From positions 1 through 64,000 of the IMG/VR virus record IMGVR_UViG_3300027733_000040: 64,000 nt of DNA; one strand, written 5' to 3'. The notes beneath the pieces were generated by a model. That model saw nothing but the letters and a program-made list of their open reading frames with translations, ran no database searches and had not been told where the DNA came from. The stretch is from a virus. This document shows, piece after piece, positions 1 to 9,130 of the stretch (position 1 is the stretch's first letter; each line of letters begins with the position of its first letter). Made by a program: the position numbers and the translations under genes.

Positions 1-649
1 CGTGGATAATGCCACACTCGGTCTCAGCGCCTTCCTTTAAAAATTTACCTCTGCAGACTGATATGCCATTTTCTGGTAAATCATCAGCGTGCTCTGGTAA
101 TTGTGTGGTCGTTCTTTCAGCATCAAATCTAGACATTATTCCGAGAGCCACAGAGACATCAATTATCGCGGATTTGAATTTATAAGTTTGCCATGTACCA
201 ACACTGCACACAGAACCATAACTATCCTCTGATTTTTGGCCGTATTTTGAAATAACGTATTCTTTTAGATGATCTCTGGCCCCTGGCAAGCAATCTATGT
301 CGATATCCGGCATGTCGGAATCTCTGTAGATTCCTGTCGGCATTTTACCGTTGTTTTTGTCTTTGTATTTAAGAACATCATTAGCTGATATGCTTGTCAT
401 TATATCACTATGGTCTGTAGAAATCGGGTCTACAGCCACAAGATTTAAAAGATATGGTAGCAATAAACGATTCGGATTTTTTTCAAAAGATGTACCGTCG
501 GTCACTAATTCTAGCCAGTAACGTTCTGCTCCTTGCTTTTCAATCTCATAAATTTCGAATTTTAGCCTGTCTTTATATATTTGTGGTTTGTCTGAAACGA
601 TTTCACTAGCCTTTTCGACAATTTCTTCCCAAGATTTAATGTTTTGCAT
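1..649 (-). CDS. dnaE: DNA polymerase III alpha subunit, C-terminal piece (partial, runs off the left edge)
   Basis: Second half of a DnaE-family replicative polymerase; only the first 216 residues are in the window. The catalytic palm motif of family C polymerases (PDFDID) is present as PDIDID at residues 114-119, so D115 and D117 are the expected metal-binding aspartates. The region after it (RDHLKEYV, then YGSVCSVGTWQ) matches the DnaE stretch following the catalytic motif. The first 110 residues are not typical of this point in DnaE. The ATG lies inside the end of the upstream zinc-finger gene (14-base overlap). The PHP domain and first palm part are in a separate gene at 1904-3304. The two products probably assemble into one polymerase (inference). 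Confidence 0.88.
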   Translation of the reverse strand, partial: MQNIKSWEEIVEKASEIVSDKPQIYKDRLKFEIYEIEKQGAERYWLELVTDGTSFEKNPNRLLLPYLLNLVAVDPISTDHSDIMTSISANDVLKYKDKNNGKMPTGIYRDSDMPDIDIDCLPGARDHLKEYVISKYGQKSEDSYGSVCSVGTWQTYKFKSAIIDVSVALGIMSRFDAERTTTQLPEHADDLPENGISVCRGKFLKEGAETECGIIH

Positions 650-980
650 TTAAATGGTTCGTAAGCCCAGAAGTAGAGGTAAAGCTTTTACCGCATTTTT
701 TGCAGCTAAGCTTCTTTATATCATTTTCAATACATTTTGACTCTTCAGCTGACGGAACAGAATCAAAATCGACGACGAAAGGTCTTTTAACGGTTATTTT
801 TTTGGTTTTTTCGTCTTGGTGCGTTATGGCATAGTATAAATACTGCCCCTTAGAACGTATATCTTTTATCGTTTTAAGTCTTTCTTCGTTAGACTTTAGT
901 CTTACTATATTGATAATATTTTCAGTATGCGCTTCCATAATGATGAAAGCATATTTATCGTACTCACCTTTATGGTCCAT
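636..980 (-). CDS. Small protein with C-terminal C2H2 zinc finger
   Basis: A 114-aa protein. Its last 24 residues form a classical C2H2 finger: CKKC, then F, L and a final HLNAKH, with Cys-X2-Cys and His-X4-His spacing. The first 80 residues are not recognised. The start has a good ribosome site (AAGAGG close before the ATG). The gene sits between the two halves of the split DnaE gene and overlaps the start of the C-terminal half by 14 bases, so the two are likely translationally coupled. A nucleic-acid-binding role is inferred from the finger only. Confidence 0.75.
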   Translation of the reverse strand: MDHKGEYDKYAFIIMEAHTENIINIVRLKSNEERLKTIKDIRSKGQYLYYAITHQDEKTKKITVKRPFVVDFDSVPSAEESKCIENDIKKLSCKKCGKSFTSTSGLTNHLNAKH

Positions 981-1042
981 AACTTCCTCTTAATATATAT
1001 AGAAGATCTCAACTATACTGCCAACTGCTAGTAGTTAAGCAT

Positions 1043-1477
1043 TTAATCGATTAAAACTGTGCCGGTATCGTGATACTCTGATTTTGACATTAAATATTTC
1101 TTGATTTTAGTAACATAATCATTGTCTAAAGCTAGCATGTTTGCATCAAAAAGCACACTGTTATGGCGTTGACATATTTTGATAATACGTTTCTTTAAAT
1201 CATCATAATATAATTGCTTATCGTTTGACACGCCATATAAATCGTTTGACTCAAACCCCAACATACTTATTCTGATTGTCTGATTAACATCTTTAATCGC
1301 AGATAAACCTACTAGAATAGCTTGATACTTATATATAGTATCATCAGTCATTTTTAATTTAAATGCGATATCACGCCGTTGTGTCTTCTTTTTTTTGCCA
1401 TTCTTCTTAATTAATGTAACGACAATCTTGGAATTTATTTTAGAATTATCTAATCTGTTTATTTGCATTTCTAACAT
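1043..1477 (-). CDS. Hypothetical protein within the split dnaE locus
   Basis: A 144-aa lysine-rich protein of unknown function. The middle (KYQAILVGLSAIK) resembles the helix of RNase H-like folds that carries the second acidic residue. However, the expected first Asp and the later TDS motif are not visible, so an active RNase H is not supported. The first ATG overlaps the stop of the preceding gene by 7 bases; a second ATG at 1468 just clears it. It is one of three genes lying between the DnaE halves. Confidence 0.6.
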   Translation of the reverse strand: MLEMQINRLDNSKINSKIVVTLIKKNGKKKKTQRRDIAFKLKMTDDTIYKYQAILVGLSAIKDVNQTIRISMLGFESNDLYGVSNDKQLYYDDLKKRIIKICQRHNSVLFDANMLALDNDYVTKIKKYLMSKSEYHDTGTVLID

Positions 1478-1902
1478 ATCTGGTTCCCATTTACATCTTT
1501 TATTTTAATTTCTTCAGAGAGACCACAGAAATTAAATAATGTCATCGCTTTAGCGACCTCAACTATAGCTTTGTCATATTTATCTTCTAGCTTAGTTACA
1601 CCCACTGACTTAACATCTATCGTATGAGAATTAAGAGAATTTCTGGTATTAAGCATTGCTGATCCTAGTACTTTAGCTGAATCGGTGGCCTCTTTTTCTA
1701 GACGATCGATGGTCTCGACAATACTGGAAATGATATTGTTTATAATGTTTATTAGCAAATCGAAAGATTCTTTTTCTATCCTGACTTTATCGTCATCTAC
1801 AAGAATATCGATGAATTTTAGTGAAAAGCAACATAATGTTTCTGTTGGTTTTTGCATAACTTTTAAATGTGTTTTTAAAGCGTGTAATAAATACTTCTGC
1901 AA
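1471..1902 (-). CDS. Hypothetical protein within the split dnaE locus
   Basis: A 143-aa protein, not recognised. Residues about 40-75 are helical and rich in Ile, Leu and acidic residues, with no clear membrane segment or known motif. It begins one base after the stop of the DnaE N-terminal gene and overlaps the next gene by 7 bases, so it is part of one tight minus-strand operon. Its position suggests it arrived with the elements that separated the polymerase halves, but this is inference. Confidence 0.6.
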   Translation of the reverse strand: MQKYLLHALKTHLKVMQKPTETLCCFSLKFIDILVDDDKVRIEKESFDLLINIINNIISSIVETIDRLEKEATDSAKVLGSAMLNTRNSLNSHTIDVKSVGVTKLEDKYDKAIVEVAKAMTLFNFCGLSEEIKIKDVNGNQIC

Positions 1903-1903
1903 A

Positions 1904-3304
1904 CTAATCTCCTTTTGTCATCTTGACATTAAGCATATAGCCACCGCGGCTCGGTGCCAAAAACCTATCAAACGAAAGACCCCAAGAAAGCGGGTCAACA
2001 GATGTAATATTTAATAGGTAGCATATCAAAGAACCACCAGCGCTGCCTCTAGCTGTGAAAGGCCAGCCTTGTTCTTTGCCATATTCGATAATATTCTTAG
2101 TAATCAGGAAGTAACTAGCAAAACCTTTCTCTATGAAGCGATTTAATTCGATCTTGGCTTGGTCTAAGTACGTGACTTCTCGTCCATCGATCAAATATTT
2201 AAGTTCGTTTTTATGAAGTCCTAGTGATATAAGCTTGGATGCGACCAAACGCCGTAATTCATTATCAGCGTCTACAATGGTCGGTATTTTTGGGTCCGTA
2301 TCGAATTCGATATTTTCGCATTTATCAGCTATTTCAAGAGTATGGTCACACATTAATTCGAATTCTCTAGCAGTATATCCTTTTGAATATTCAGTGCCAT
2401 TATATCTACTCCACAGTTCGCTTCGCTGTTTGAAGTATTGTTCGTCACTGTTTGTGTGGAATAGATCAGGAGAGTCAACAGTTACGTCTTGAGCTATCGC
2501 CATCATGATCTTCTGGATTTGAAAATCTTTTCTTTCCATGTAATGTGAATCGTTTGCCAACACAGTCTTAATTTTGAAATGCTCGGCTAACATGATCGAT
2601 GTCTGAAATACAAACATATCGCCTTCTACTCCAGGCATTTGTAATTCTATGTAATAGTCTTCTCCGAACGCTTCCTTAAATTTTTTAATGTTGGCGATAG
2701 CGTTCTCTAGTCTTTCTTTACGGCTAATTTCCCTAATAACATCGCCGGCTTTATTAACTATCGATTTAGTACGCAACTCATGACTCACAGGGCCATTAAG
2801 GCAACCAGACAGAATGATGAGTCCTTCGCGATATTCGCACAGCTTTTCGAACCATATGCGATTATACTGTTTGATAGATACGCCAAAAAGGCCTGTCTCA
2901 TATGCTTGAGTGGTTAACTTTAAGAGATTTTCGAATCCGGTCTTGTTTTTACAAATTACTGTGAGATGTCTATTTCTGATAATTCTTCCTGCTAGCTCTG
3001 GATTCTCTTTTCTCCATTCTTGTGATCTAACATTAATTCCGCTTGCTAAAAGCTCTTGCCTTTTTAGTTCGAAATCATTGTAGTATATCTCACACCCGGG
3101 AATGTATTTAATACCATATTGTTTAAAAGCAGCGTAGGCTTCAGGAACACTAGCCATATGACCGTGTTCGGTAATAGCCATCGCTTGATACTTCCTTTTA
3201 TAACAAGCTTCGGCATATTGGGCCGGAGAGGCCACACCATCGAGCATACTGTAAAGTGTGTGTGAGTGAAGATGAACAAAATCGGATGAGCCCTGATATT
3301 CCAT
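1904..3304 (-). CDS. dnaE: DNA polymerase III alpha subunit, N-terminal piece (PHP and first palm part)
   Basis: A 466-aa protein covering the PHP domain and the first part of the family C polymerase core. PHP metal-binding motifs are visible: HLHSHTLYS near residue 11, AITEHGHM near 42, GCEIYY near 70 and NDSHY near 252. The end carries the nucleotide-binding motif ARGSAGGSL followed by ITSVDPLSWGLSFDRFL, which is DnaE just before its catalytic aspartates. The protein then stops 16 residues after RFLAPS, exactly where PDFDID should follow. The catalytic motif is in the separate gene at 1-649. Intact PHP ligands leave open a metal-dependent proofreading activity. Confidence 0.92.
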   Translation of the reverse strand: MEYQGSSDFVHLHSHTLYSMLDGVASPAQYAEACYKRKYQAMAITEHGHMASVPEAYAAFKQYGIKYIPGCEIYYNDFELKRQELLASGINVRSQEWRKENPELAGRIIRNRHLTVICKNKTGFENLLKLTTQAYETGLFGVSIKQYNRIWFEKLCEYREGLIILSGCLNGPVSHELRTKSIVNKAGDVIREISRKERLENAIANIKKFKEAFGEDYYIELQMPGVEGDMFVFQTSIMLAEHFKIKTVLANDSHYMERKDFQIQKIMMAIAQDVTVDSPDLFHTNSDEQYFKQRSELWSRYNGTEYSKGYTAREFELMCDHTLEIADKCENIEFDTDPKIPTIVDADNELRRLVASKLISLGLHKNELKYLIDGREVTYLDQAKIELNRFIEKGFASYFLITKNIIEYGKEQGWPFTARGSAGGSLICYLLNITSVDPLSWGLSFDRFLAPSRGGYMLNVKMTKGD

Positions 3305-3317
3305 ATTATCTCCTATA

Positions 3318-3998
3318 CTATGAAGATAATACGGTTTCTAATCCATTTCTCTTACCTTTTGGAGCTTTGATCTTCTCGAAAGATGCCATGATATTTGGAT
3401 ATCTTATGTTAGAAGTGTAGACTTCTTGTGTATTCAGAAACATGGTGGCGAGATTTATGAGGTCGTCAGGCGTTGCCATCTTTATATCCACATGCTGCTC
3501 TTTTAACCGACCAAGAAAGCTATCAATAACTCTAGTTTCATTAGGGTTCAATATAGCGATCCGATCTCTAAGTCTTCTTAGAAAAAGTTCTAGACCTAAT
3601 TCACCATTTTTTTGGCGATGTACTTCGAAATTATCTCTAAGATTTGGCAAAACTACTCTGTCGATTGTTTCTAAATCGAGTAATTCAACATCATATACTT
3701 TTAATAGTCCGCCAATATGATCGTTTTTAAATAGATGAGCGACGAATTCTGATAAAAGAGTGGTAAGGTCCTTTATTACTATCGATTCTCGTCCTTGTAG
3801 GAAGAAATTTACAAAAAGTTTCAAATTAAAAATGCCATGAGCCCATAAGGTGTTCTTAAACAACCAATCATCGATATTTTGAATAGCAAGCCGAGCTCCG
3901 GTTTGGTCATGTACTGTAAAATTATCCATGTCAATGATATATATAGTCTCTTTTAATAGAATCGCTACCAGACTACCATCGACATGGATTATATTCAT
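3318..3998 (-). CDS. Hypothetical protein between dnaE and the actin-like gene
   Basis: About 226 aa, not recognised. The ATG at 3998 overlaps the stop codon of the actin-like gene (TAATG), which argues for translational coupling. A longer reading from 4028 would run 31 bases into that gene and is less likely. The sequence begins with a beta-rich stretch (MNIIHVDGSLVAIL) and has an Arg-rich helical middle (LFLRRLRDR). The start faintly recalls 3'-5' exonuclease folds, but no DEDD motif set can be traced. Confidence 0.6.
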   Translation of the reverse strand: MNIIHVDGSLVAILLKETIYIIDMDNFTVHDQTGARLAIQNIDDWLFKNTLWAHGIFNLKLFVNFFLQGRESIVIKDLTTLLSEFVAHLFKNDHIGGLLKVYDVELLDLETIDRVVLPNLRDNFEVHRQKNGELGLELFLRRLRDRIAILNPNETRVIDSFLGRLKEQHVDIKMATPDDLINLATMFLNTQEVYTSNIRYPNIMASFEKIKAPKGKRNGLETVLSS

Positions 3999-5506
3999 TA
4001 TTCGAACATCTCTGCTGCTGTCAAGCACCCAGCCGCAACTGTAAAGAGCGGTTTGTCTGCCACAGATACTTTATTTAAAACGAAAGGTAATTCATTATTA
4101 TTAAATATCAAAGCCACGCGCTCAGCAAAACCCTTCGGGCTGCTAGTACCGCCAGCCATGTAAACATTAATGCCATTTTCGATTCTTGCCTGAGCCTCAT
4201 TTTCCTTAAAACCGGCAACGATACCAGACACGACTTGATTTATAAGCACATCGTAGTGCAGCGATATGTCTAATTGAAGTCTATCTGCATATTGTATACC
4301 TGGGGTAAGATCTATATCCATTTTAACCTTAGATACTGTTGTGGGGGTTTCTTTACTACTCTTCTTCATGCTCTTCATGGCATGTGCATCATATCCATGC
4401 CTAATCGCTACATTCTCGTCTATCCAGTCTCCTGCCCCAACCCAGCAAAAGCTATAAACTTCTAAACCATACTTAACATATGTCACGGTAACTGTGCCGG
4501 CCCCCCAACTGATGCCGATACCAGAGCCATCTGGACTCTGATTAAGAACTATAGCATGACTCTCTTTTATTTTTTGAAGCTTTATGGCGCTCTGAGAATT
4601 ATAGCTTTTAAGTATAATATCGATAACTCTTTCATGATATTCGATATTATTTGTTTTATTTAAAGCAGGAGCTGTTGTGCAATAACACAATGTTAGATTG
4701 TTATCGAACTTACCAACATCTCTCTCTGCTGTTTCTAAAATACCATGTATTATACTACTTAACACAGTCATCGACATTTCGTCGGGGGTGATGCCGCCTT
4801 CAGCCATCGGTCTTTTCATTGTGTCATTTTTAGAATAAGCAAGTTCTTCGGCGTCTCGTCCTAGTACGATCAGCTGATTCGATTCTTCATGTTTAAAATA
4901 ATGTGCTGGTCTGCTGGTGCCATCGGATCGGACTTTTGTCGGATCTTTAAGCATGTTTTCTATAAATGCTGTAGCTCTTTCAAAAGGCCAAAACCCATTA
5001 ATCTCGGAAATATAATTTATATCGCCGTTCTTGTTTTTAAACGAAGCAACGATAGTTTTTGTACCAATATCAAGCCCAAGATGCGGCATAGTAGGTTTCC
5101 TTTCGAGAGAAATTAAATCGCCCATTCTATATACTTCACCATCTTTAGGTAAAGATTTTATCCTAGGTGGGGTCTCAAATATCCCCAACACTAAGTCTTC
5201 TTTTGTCTTAACAGCTTCGTAATATTTCTTATCATATATGGTTTTGTGATACTCAGCATATTTCTCATCTGGTATTATTTCTCCAGAATATAATTGTTTT
5301 ATTATTTCTGGTTTTTCAATCGGCTCTTCTTGTTGCGGTTTAGGTATAATCTTTTCTATTCTTTGAGGTTTTTCTTCGATTCTAATTGATGCTATAGCAG
5401 GCATGACATGAACAGGCGCTTTGATTATTAACTCTGGAACTTTTGGTTTCTGAGTAATCAATTTCGAATCATTTACAAGTTTTTTTATCGAAAAATCATG
5501 GATCAT
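3998..5506 (-). CDS. Actin/Hsp70-fold ATPase, possible phage cytoskeletal or segregation protein
   Basis: About 502 aa. The first 130 residues are Pro-, Lys- and Glu-rich and probably disordered. The rest shows the three nucleotide-binding elements of the actin/Hsp70/ParM superfamily in order: phosphate-1 loop LGLDIGTKT (near residue 145), phosphate-2 loop GIGISWGAGTVT (near 330) and adenosine loop VYMAGGTSSP (near 460). The ATG at 5506 is preferred over an upstream TTG at 5527; both overlap the preceding gene. The upstream gene encodes a small membrane-anchored protein, hinting at a membrane-linked filament (inference). Phage actins have been linked to plasmid-like segregation or positioning. 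Confidence 0.72.
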   Translation of the reverse strand: MIHDFSIKKLVNDSKLITQKPKVPELIIKAPVHVMPAIASIRIEEKPQRIEKIIPKPQQEEPIEKPEIIKQLYSGEIIPDEKYAEYHKTIYDKKYYEAVKTKEDLVLGIFETPPRIKSLPKDGEVYRMGDLISLERKPTMPHLGLDIGTKTIVASFKNKNGDINYISEINGFWPFERATAFIENMLKDPTKVRSDGTSRPAHYFKHEESNQLIVLGRDAEELAYSKNDTMKRPMAEGGITPDEMSMTVLSSIIHGILETAERDVGKFDNNLTLCYCTTAPALNKTNNIEYHERVIDIILKSYNSQSAIKLQKIKESHAIVLNQSPDGSGIGISWGAGTVTVTYVKYGLEVYSFCWVGAGDWIDENVAIRHGYDAHAMKSMKKSSKETPTTVSKVKMDIDLTPGIQYADRLQLDISLHYDVLINQVVSGIVAGFKENEAQARIENGINVYMAGGTSSPKGFAERVALIFNNNELPFVLNKVSVADKPLFTVAAGCLTAAEMFE

Positions 5507-5804
5507 TTTGATCGGTTTTATTTCCAAAACCGCCAGCTGACTTAGGCGGTTTCTTTAGATTTGGCGCTATAGAGAATGGATCTAGATCGGGAACTTTTAG
5601 TGTTTCGAATTTTTTTACGGATTCTTTTTCATTAGATACTTGCTGATAACCGATAGTGTGTTGGTCGTTGTGTTTCGATGGTTCATTTTTATCTGTATTT
5701 ATAATCTTGTTTAGTAATATGGTCGATTGCACCAATAATATCATAATAAGCGACATCATAATCATTAGCATTGATACGATTATTAAAATAGTAATATCAG
5801 ACAT
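5496..5804 (-). CDS. Small single-span membrane protein
   Basis: A 102-aa protein with one strongly hydrophobic N-terminal helix (residues about 4-32, rich in Ile, Met and Leu), followed by a polar Lys-, Pro- and Asp-rich tail. There is no lipobox or signal-peptidase site. The likely topology is a short N-terminal anchor with a cytoplasmic tail. It overlaps both neighbours: 8 bases with the glycosyltransferase upstream and 11 or more with the actin-like gene downstream. It could recruit the actin-like protein to the membrane, but that is only inferred from position. Confidence 0.65.
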   Translation of the reverse strand: MSDITILIIVSMLMIMMSLIMILLVQSTILLNKIINTDKNEPSKHNDQHTIGYQQVSNEKESVKKFETLKVPDLDPFSIAPNLKKPPKSAGGFGNKTDQNDP

Positions 5805-7179
5805 AATGATTCCTCATCAATGCTACACCGAGCGATTCTGCTAACTCGCCAAGATTCCCTAATAAATTTAATGAATTCACATAGTCTTCACGATGGTATT
5901 CATTTTCCGCAATATAATACCCATTATTGTAATAGCTGCTGGTGATATGGCTTTTACCCTTCGACCATTTGAAGTCCGCCCCTAATATTTGGATCCTCTT
6001 GGGTTTAGCTGATATTAACATATGAGTCAAACAGATAAGAGGGTTATTGTCAAGAAAATAAAGACCTGTGGTCATTATGCTGTTTTTATCTGTAGTAGTG
6101 TCGATAGCGGCTACCTTATTCGTAACATCTCTTAATAAAACGAATTTATTTTGCATTTTATCATATATATAATCAGGTGCTATCAAAGACTGCTTATTAT
6201 ATGTGCTCAGGAGATCTGATAATATGTGTAACTCCTGAGTATAAACGAAGTCACATTTAAAAATCCTGCCAGCGAAATCGATGCCTATAACATAATCATA
6301 GTGAAAAATATTTATTGGCGCTATATCTTCTAGAGAGACGCCCGGATACAAAACCACGACGTTTTTGTCGCGGAATTTTCTTTTTAAGTCTCTGTTTATT
6401 ATAAAATTAGGAAAAAAACGAGCATAATAATCATCCAAAAGCATATAGTTTCCTACAATGCGTTTTCTCTCTGCCATTGGCTGCGATAAAATATCACCAG
6501 CCATGTCAAAGCCATATTGTGATTTTAAGTATTTTACATTTTCTTCGTTTTTAGAAAATGCCTTAGAATCTGTTTTTATAGGTAAAGCATCATAAAAATA
6601 AATCTTGCTTCCTCTTCTAACTAGATCTATCGATAATGCTATAGCAGTTTCTGCCCCTAATACTAGAGGAATGTCGAAGCCTTCAGCACGTCTAAAAATA
6701 TTTATATCAAAAATAAAAGCTGATGGGTTTAAGATGGTTAAGTCGGAAGTGCTATCTTTCTCTCTGATTATCTTAAAGTCGGGATCAAAGGTTAATCTTC
6801 CAGTTTTAGTGTTGTCGATATCACAGTTTAGGTCTATATCAATTATAGTAGAGTCGATAGAAACTATGTCTGATTTATTAGTAGCGATAAAATTTAATAT
6901 GCTTTCATAAAACCCTGGTAAAAAATATGCTGAACCGTTTATGAAGAGCACAAAATTCGATGCTCGGCTATTTATGATATGATTTAATGATGCAGCATTG
7001 GTCGCTGCATTTTCTCTTAGTTCCATAAACTGTATACCATCTAAAACCATATTAGGTTTATGGTCAGTTTTATGGATTACAATTATTTCTTGGCGTTGTT
7101 CTTGGCCGAACACTGATAGTATGTTAAAGATGCTTGTATAGTCTATTTTACCATCGAAATATTGAATTATGGTTAGCAC
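5797..7179 (-). CDS. Two-domain glycosyltransferase (GT-A-like plus DUF115-like)
   Basis: A 460-aa protein. Residues 1-210 look like a GT-A glycosyltransferase: a beta-strand start, a central FVLFINGSAYFLPGFYES segment in the position of the nucleotide-sugar DXD region, and an IFRRAEGFD motif typical of GT2 enzymes. Residues about 260-450 resemble the DUF115/MptE-like domain, with VVVLYPGVSLEDI near the start and IQILGADF near the end; the protein at 43766-44755 shares this domain type. It probably transfers a sugar to a phage or host surface molecule; the acceptor is unknown. It begins 8 bases from the 642-aa virion-like gene. Confidence 0.6.
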   Translation of the reverse strand: MLTIIQYFDGKIDYTSIFNILSVFGQEQRQEIIVIHKTDHKPNMVLDGIQFMELRENAATNAASLNHIINSRASNFVLFINGSAYFLPGFYESILNFIATNKSDIVSIDSTIIDIDLNCDIDNTKTGRLTFDPDFKIIREKDSTSDLTILNPSAFIFDINIFRRAEGFDIPLVLGAETAIALSIDLVRRGSKIYFYDALPIKTDSKAFSKNEENVKYLKSQYGFDMAGDILSQPMAERKRIVGNYMLLDDYYARFFPNFIINRDLKRKFRDKNVVVLYPGVSLEDIAPINIFHYDYVIGIDFAGRIFKCDFVYTQELHILSDLLSTYNKQSLIAPDYIYDKMQNKFVLLRDVTNKVAAIDTTTDKNSIMTTGLYFLDNNPLICLTHMLISAKPKRIQILGADFKWSKGKSHITSSYYNNGYYIAENEYHREDYVNSLNLLGNLGELAESLGVALMRNHYV

Positions 7180-7187
7180 TGTTCAAC

Positions 7188-9116
7188 CTAGTAGTAAGCT
7201 ACTTTAAATGTTATAGTCGGTATGGCGAAAGCGCCTGTGAAATCCGAACTATTTACCCCATTAGGATTATATCTTGACCACAATCTCCAATCAAAAACGA
7301 CACCGATGCGATATTCGCCATATATTCTTGGTATTTCTACTGTGCTTATTTGAGCTGGGTCGGTGTTGCATGATTTATTTCTAGATCTAATATATTGTAA
7401 GCATTCTGTATTACCATCCCAAGAGGGTAAAACATTATTAGATGAATCAGCCCCAAAATCTCTACATTGTATTCCGCTTTGAGTAAAATAAATCGTATCG
7501 GCATTCTTAAGAGGCTGGACTTTACAATATGTACTGGTGTTTAAGACAAGCGCCCAGTTATAAAAGGGATAAGTAATGTAGGCTCCGGCTATATGACCGA
7601 AATAATTCCACGAAGCCTTAATAGATGCGGATACTGACAACACCTTTATAATATTCTTATTATGGCCAATAACGGCCTTTATATCTTCTTCATTTAAACT
7701 GACGGTTGTCCAGAATTCAGCGTATTGAGAATTGCTTATATATTGGTTAGCTGTCCATTGCGCAGAAGATATAGAAGTCGAATTATTACCTAATGTATAT
7801 GCGCTATTAGACAAAGGCCCAGTGAGCGTTGGCGCCAAAGCGTAGCTTATACCTCGACTGGTGTAGTCGCTTATTTTTTCGACAATCGCTTCAGGAGTAT
7901 AATCATAAACGTCATATTGAAAATTAGCAGCTCTAGCTTTTTTCGTTTCTACTATTGATTTAATTTCTGCTTCTGTTTTAGCCTCGCTTATATTAGACAT
8001 AGCGCAGCCTTTTGGAATATCCGATAACACATATCCAGCTTTAACTTTACATGTCTGGTTTTCTTCGATTTTATCGAATGAGAATATATAGTCGAGATAA
8101 CTATTCGAACCGCTTATGGATAGTTCATAAAATGATTGGCAAATTAGAATCCTTCCGTCTGGGCTGACAGTAGCTTTAAAAGGAATAGTGCCATCCGCTG
8201 TAGAACAGGCCTGCTTATAGTTAAAAAATCCATTGCAAGGAGAAATCTCACTTAAAGCTATATTTATGGTGTAGGCTATTTCTTCAGATGTGTATTTTTT
8301 GTTGGTAAATTTAACAGCAAGAATACCAGAGTAGACAGGTATAACTAAGCCATCTGGCGCATCACTGTTATAGATGATAGTGCTTCTATTATACATCTTT
8401 ATGAAGATGATAGGGTTTGTCTGACCTCCTAAGTCCCATACCCCCCTTTGGTGGATTGTATTTGGAGTATAACCATCACAACACGTGATGTAACCTAAAG
8501 TGTTTAATGTCTGAGACCTTGAAGCATTATTTGGGAAAATACTCGGGCACATCGCATTACCCAAGATCGAAGTTGAAAAGCCAAACCCAGAATTACAAAT
8601 GTTCTGGTTTCCGAAATCGGTATTGCCAACTCTAGCCAGCGGAAAGATAGAAGCTGACGTGATGGCATTCGAAGACAAATTAGATCGCTGAGCATCAAAT
8701 TGCCTTGTATCACCGCCAACTACTAAAAAGTCTACTGCAGCTTCTTCGTCTGGATTCGACGTGCATCTATCGGCAGTTAATACGAGTCTTTGATCAGAAC
8801 CCACTGAAGCCCTAACAAATACTAATTGTGAATTTATAAATTCCGCGATTTGTGAAACGGTTGTCACTTTACCTGCTAAGAATGAGAAATTAAGCTCTTG
8901 CCATCGGCCATTTGCGACGTCCCCGAGCAATGGGCCATTGCTCCTAGTTTGCAATTTTACCGACATTTTAAAATATGGTAAAGAAAAACCAGCGGAGTAA
9001 TTGCTGAAATCGAAAACACCGGCTTTTGACGTAATGAGAGGATAATCATTTCCAGCATAAGATGAGGTCTGATATCCAAGTATCGAGGCATAGTATTTGT
9101 GTGGTCCATACTTCAT
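7188..9116 (-). CDS. Large secreted-type or virion protein of unknown function
   Basis: A 642-aa protein rich in Ser, Asn, Thr and Tyr with low Lys, typical of tail fibre or decoration proteins. It carries scattered cysteines, some paired (CCDGY near residue 235). No named domain was recognised and there is no signal peptide or membrane segment. It directly follows the two giant Pro-Thr-linked proteins on the same strand (14-base gap), so the three probably belong to one adhesion or virion-surface module. Confidence 0.6.
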   Translation of the reverse strand: MKYGPHKYYASILGYQTSSYAGNDYPLITSKAGVFDFSNYSAGFSLPYFKMSVKLQTRSNGPLLGDVANGRWQELNFSFLAGKVTTVSQIAEFINSQLVFVRASVGSDQRLVLTADRCTSNPDEEAAVDFLVVGGDTRQFDAQRSNLSSNAITSASIFPLARVGNTDFGNQNICNSGFGFSTSILGNAMCPSIFPNNASRSQTLNTLGYITCCDGYTPNTIHQRGVWDLGGQTNPIIFIKMYNRSTIIYNSDAPDGLVIPVYSGILAVKFTNKKYTSEEIAYTINIALSEISPCNGFFNYKQACSTADGTIPFKATVSPDGRILICQSFYELSISGSNSYLDYIFSFDKIEENQTCKVKAGYVLSDIPKGCAMSNISEAKTEAEIKSIVETKKARAANFQYDVYDYTPEAIVEKISDYTSRGISYALAPTLTGPLSNSAYTLGNNSTSISSAQWTANQYISNSQYAEFWTTVSLNEEDIKAVIGHNKNIIKVLSVSASIKASWNYFGHIAGAYITYPFYNWALVLNTSTYCKVQPLKNADTIYFTQSGIQCRDFGADSSNNVLPSWDGNTECLQYIRSRNKSCNTDPAQISTVEIPRIYGEYRIGVVFDWRLWSRYNPNGVNSSDFTGAFAIPTITFKVAYY

Positions 9117-9130
9117 AAATTTAAGCTCTT

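Noticed and set aside
1043-1477. RNase H
   Set aside because: Only one helix is similar; the catalytic Asp residues are not visible.
1904-3304. Split intein at the DnaE break
   Set aside because: No Cys/Ser splice residue, block A or HN motifs at either junction.
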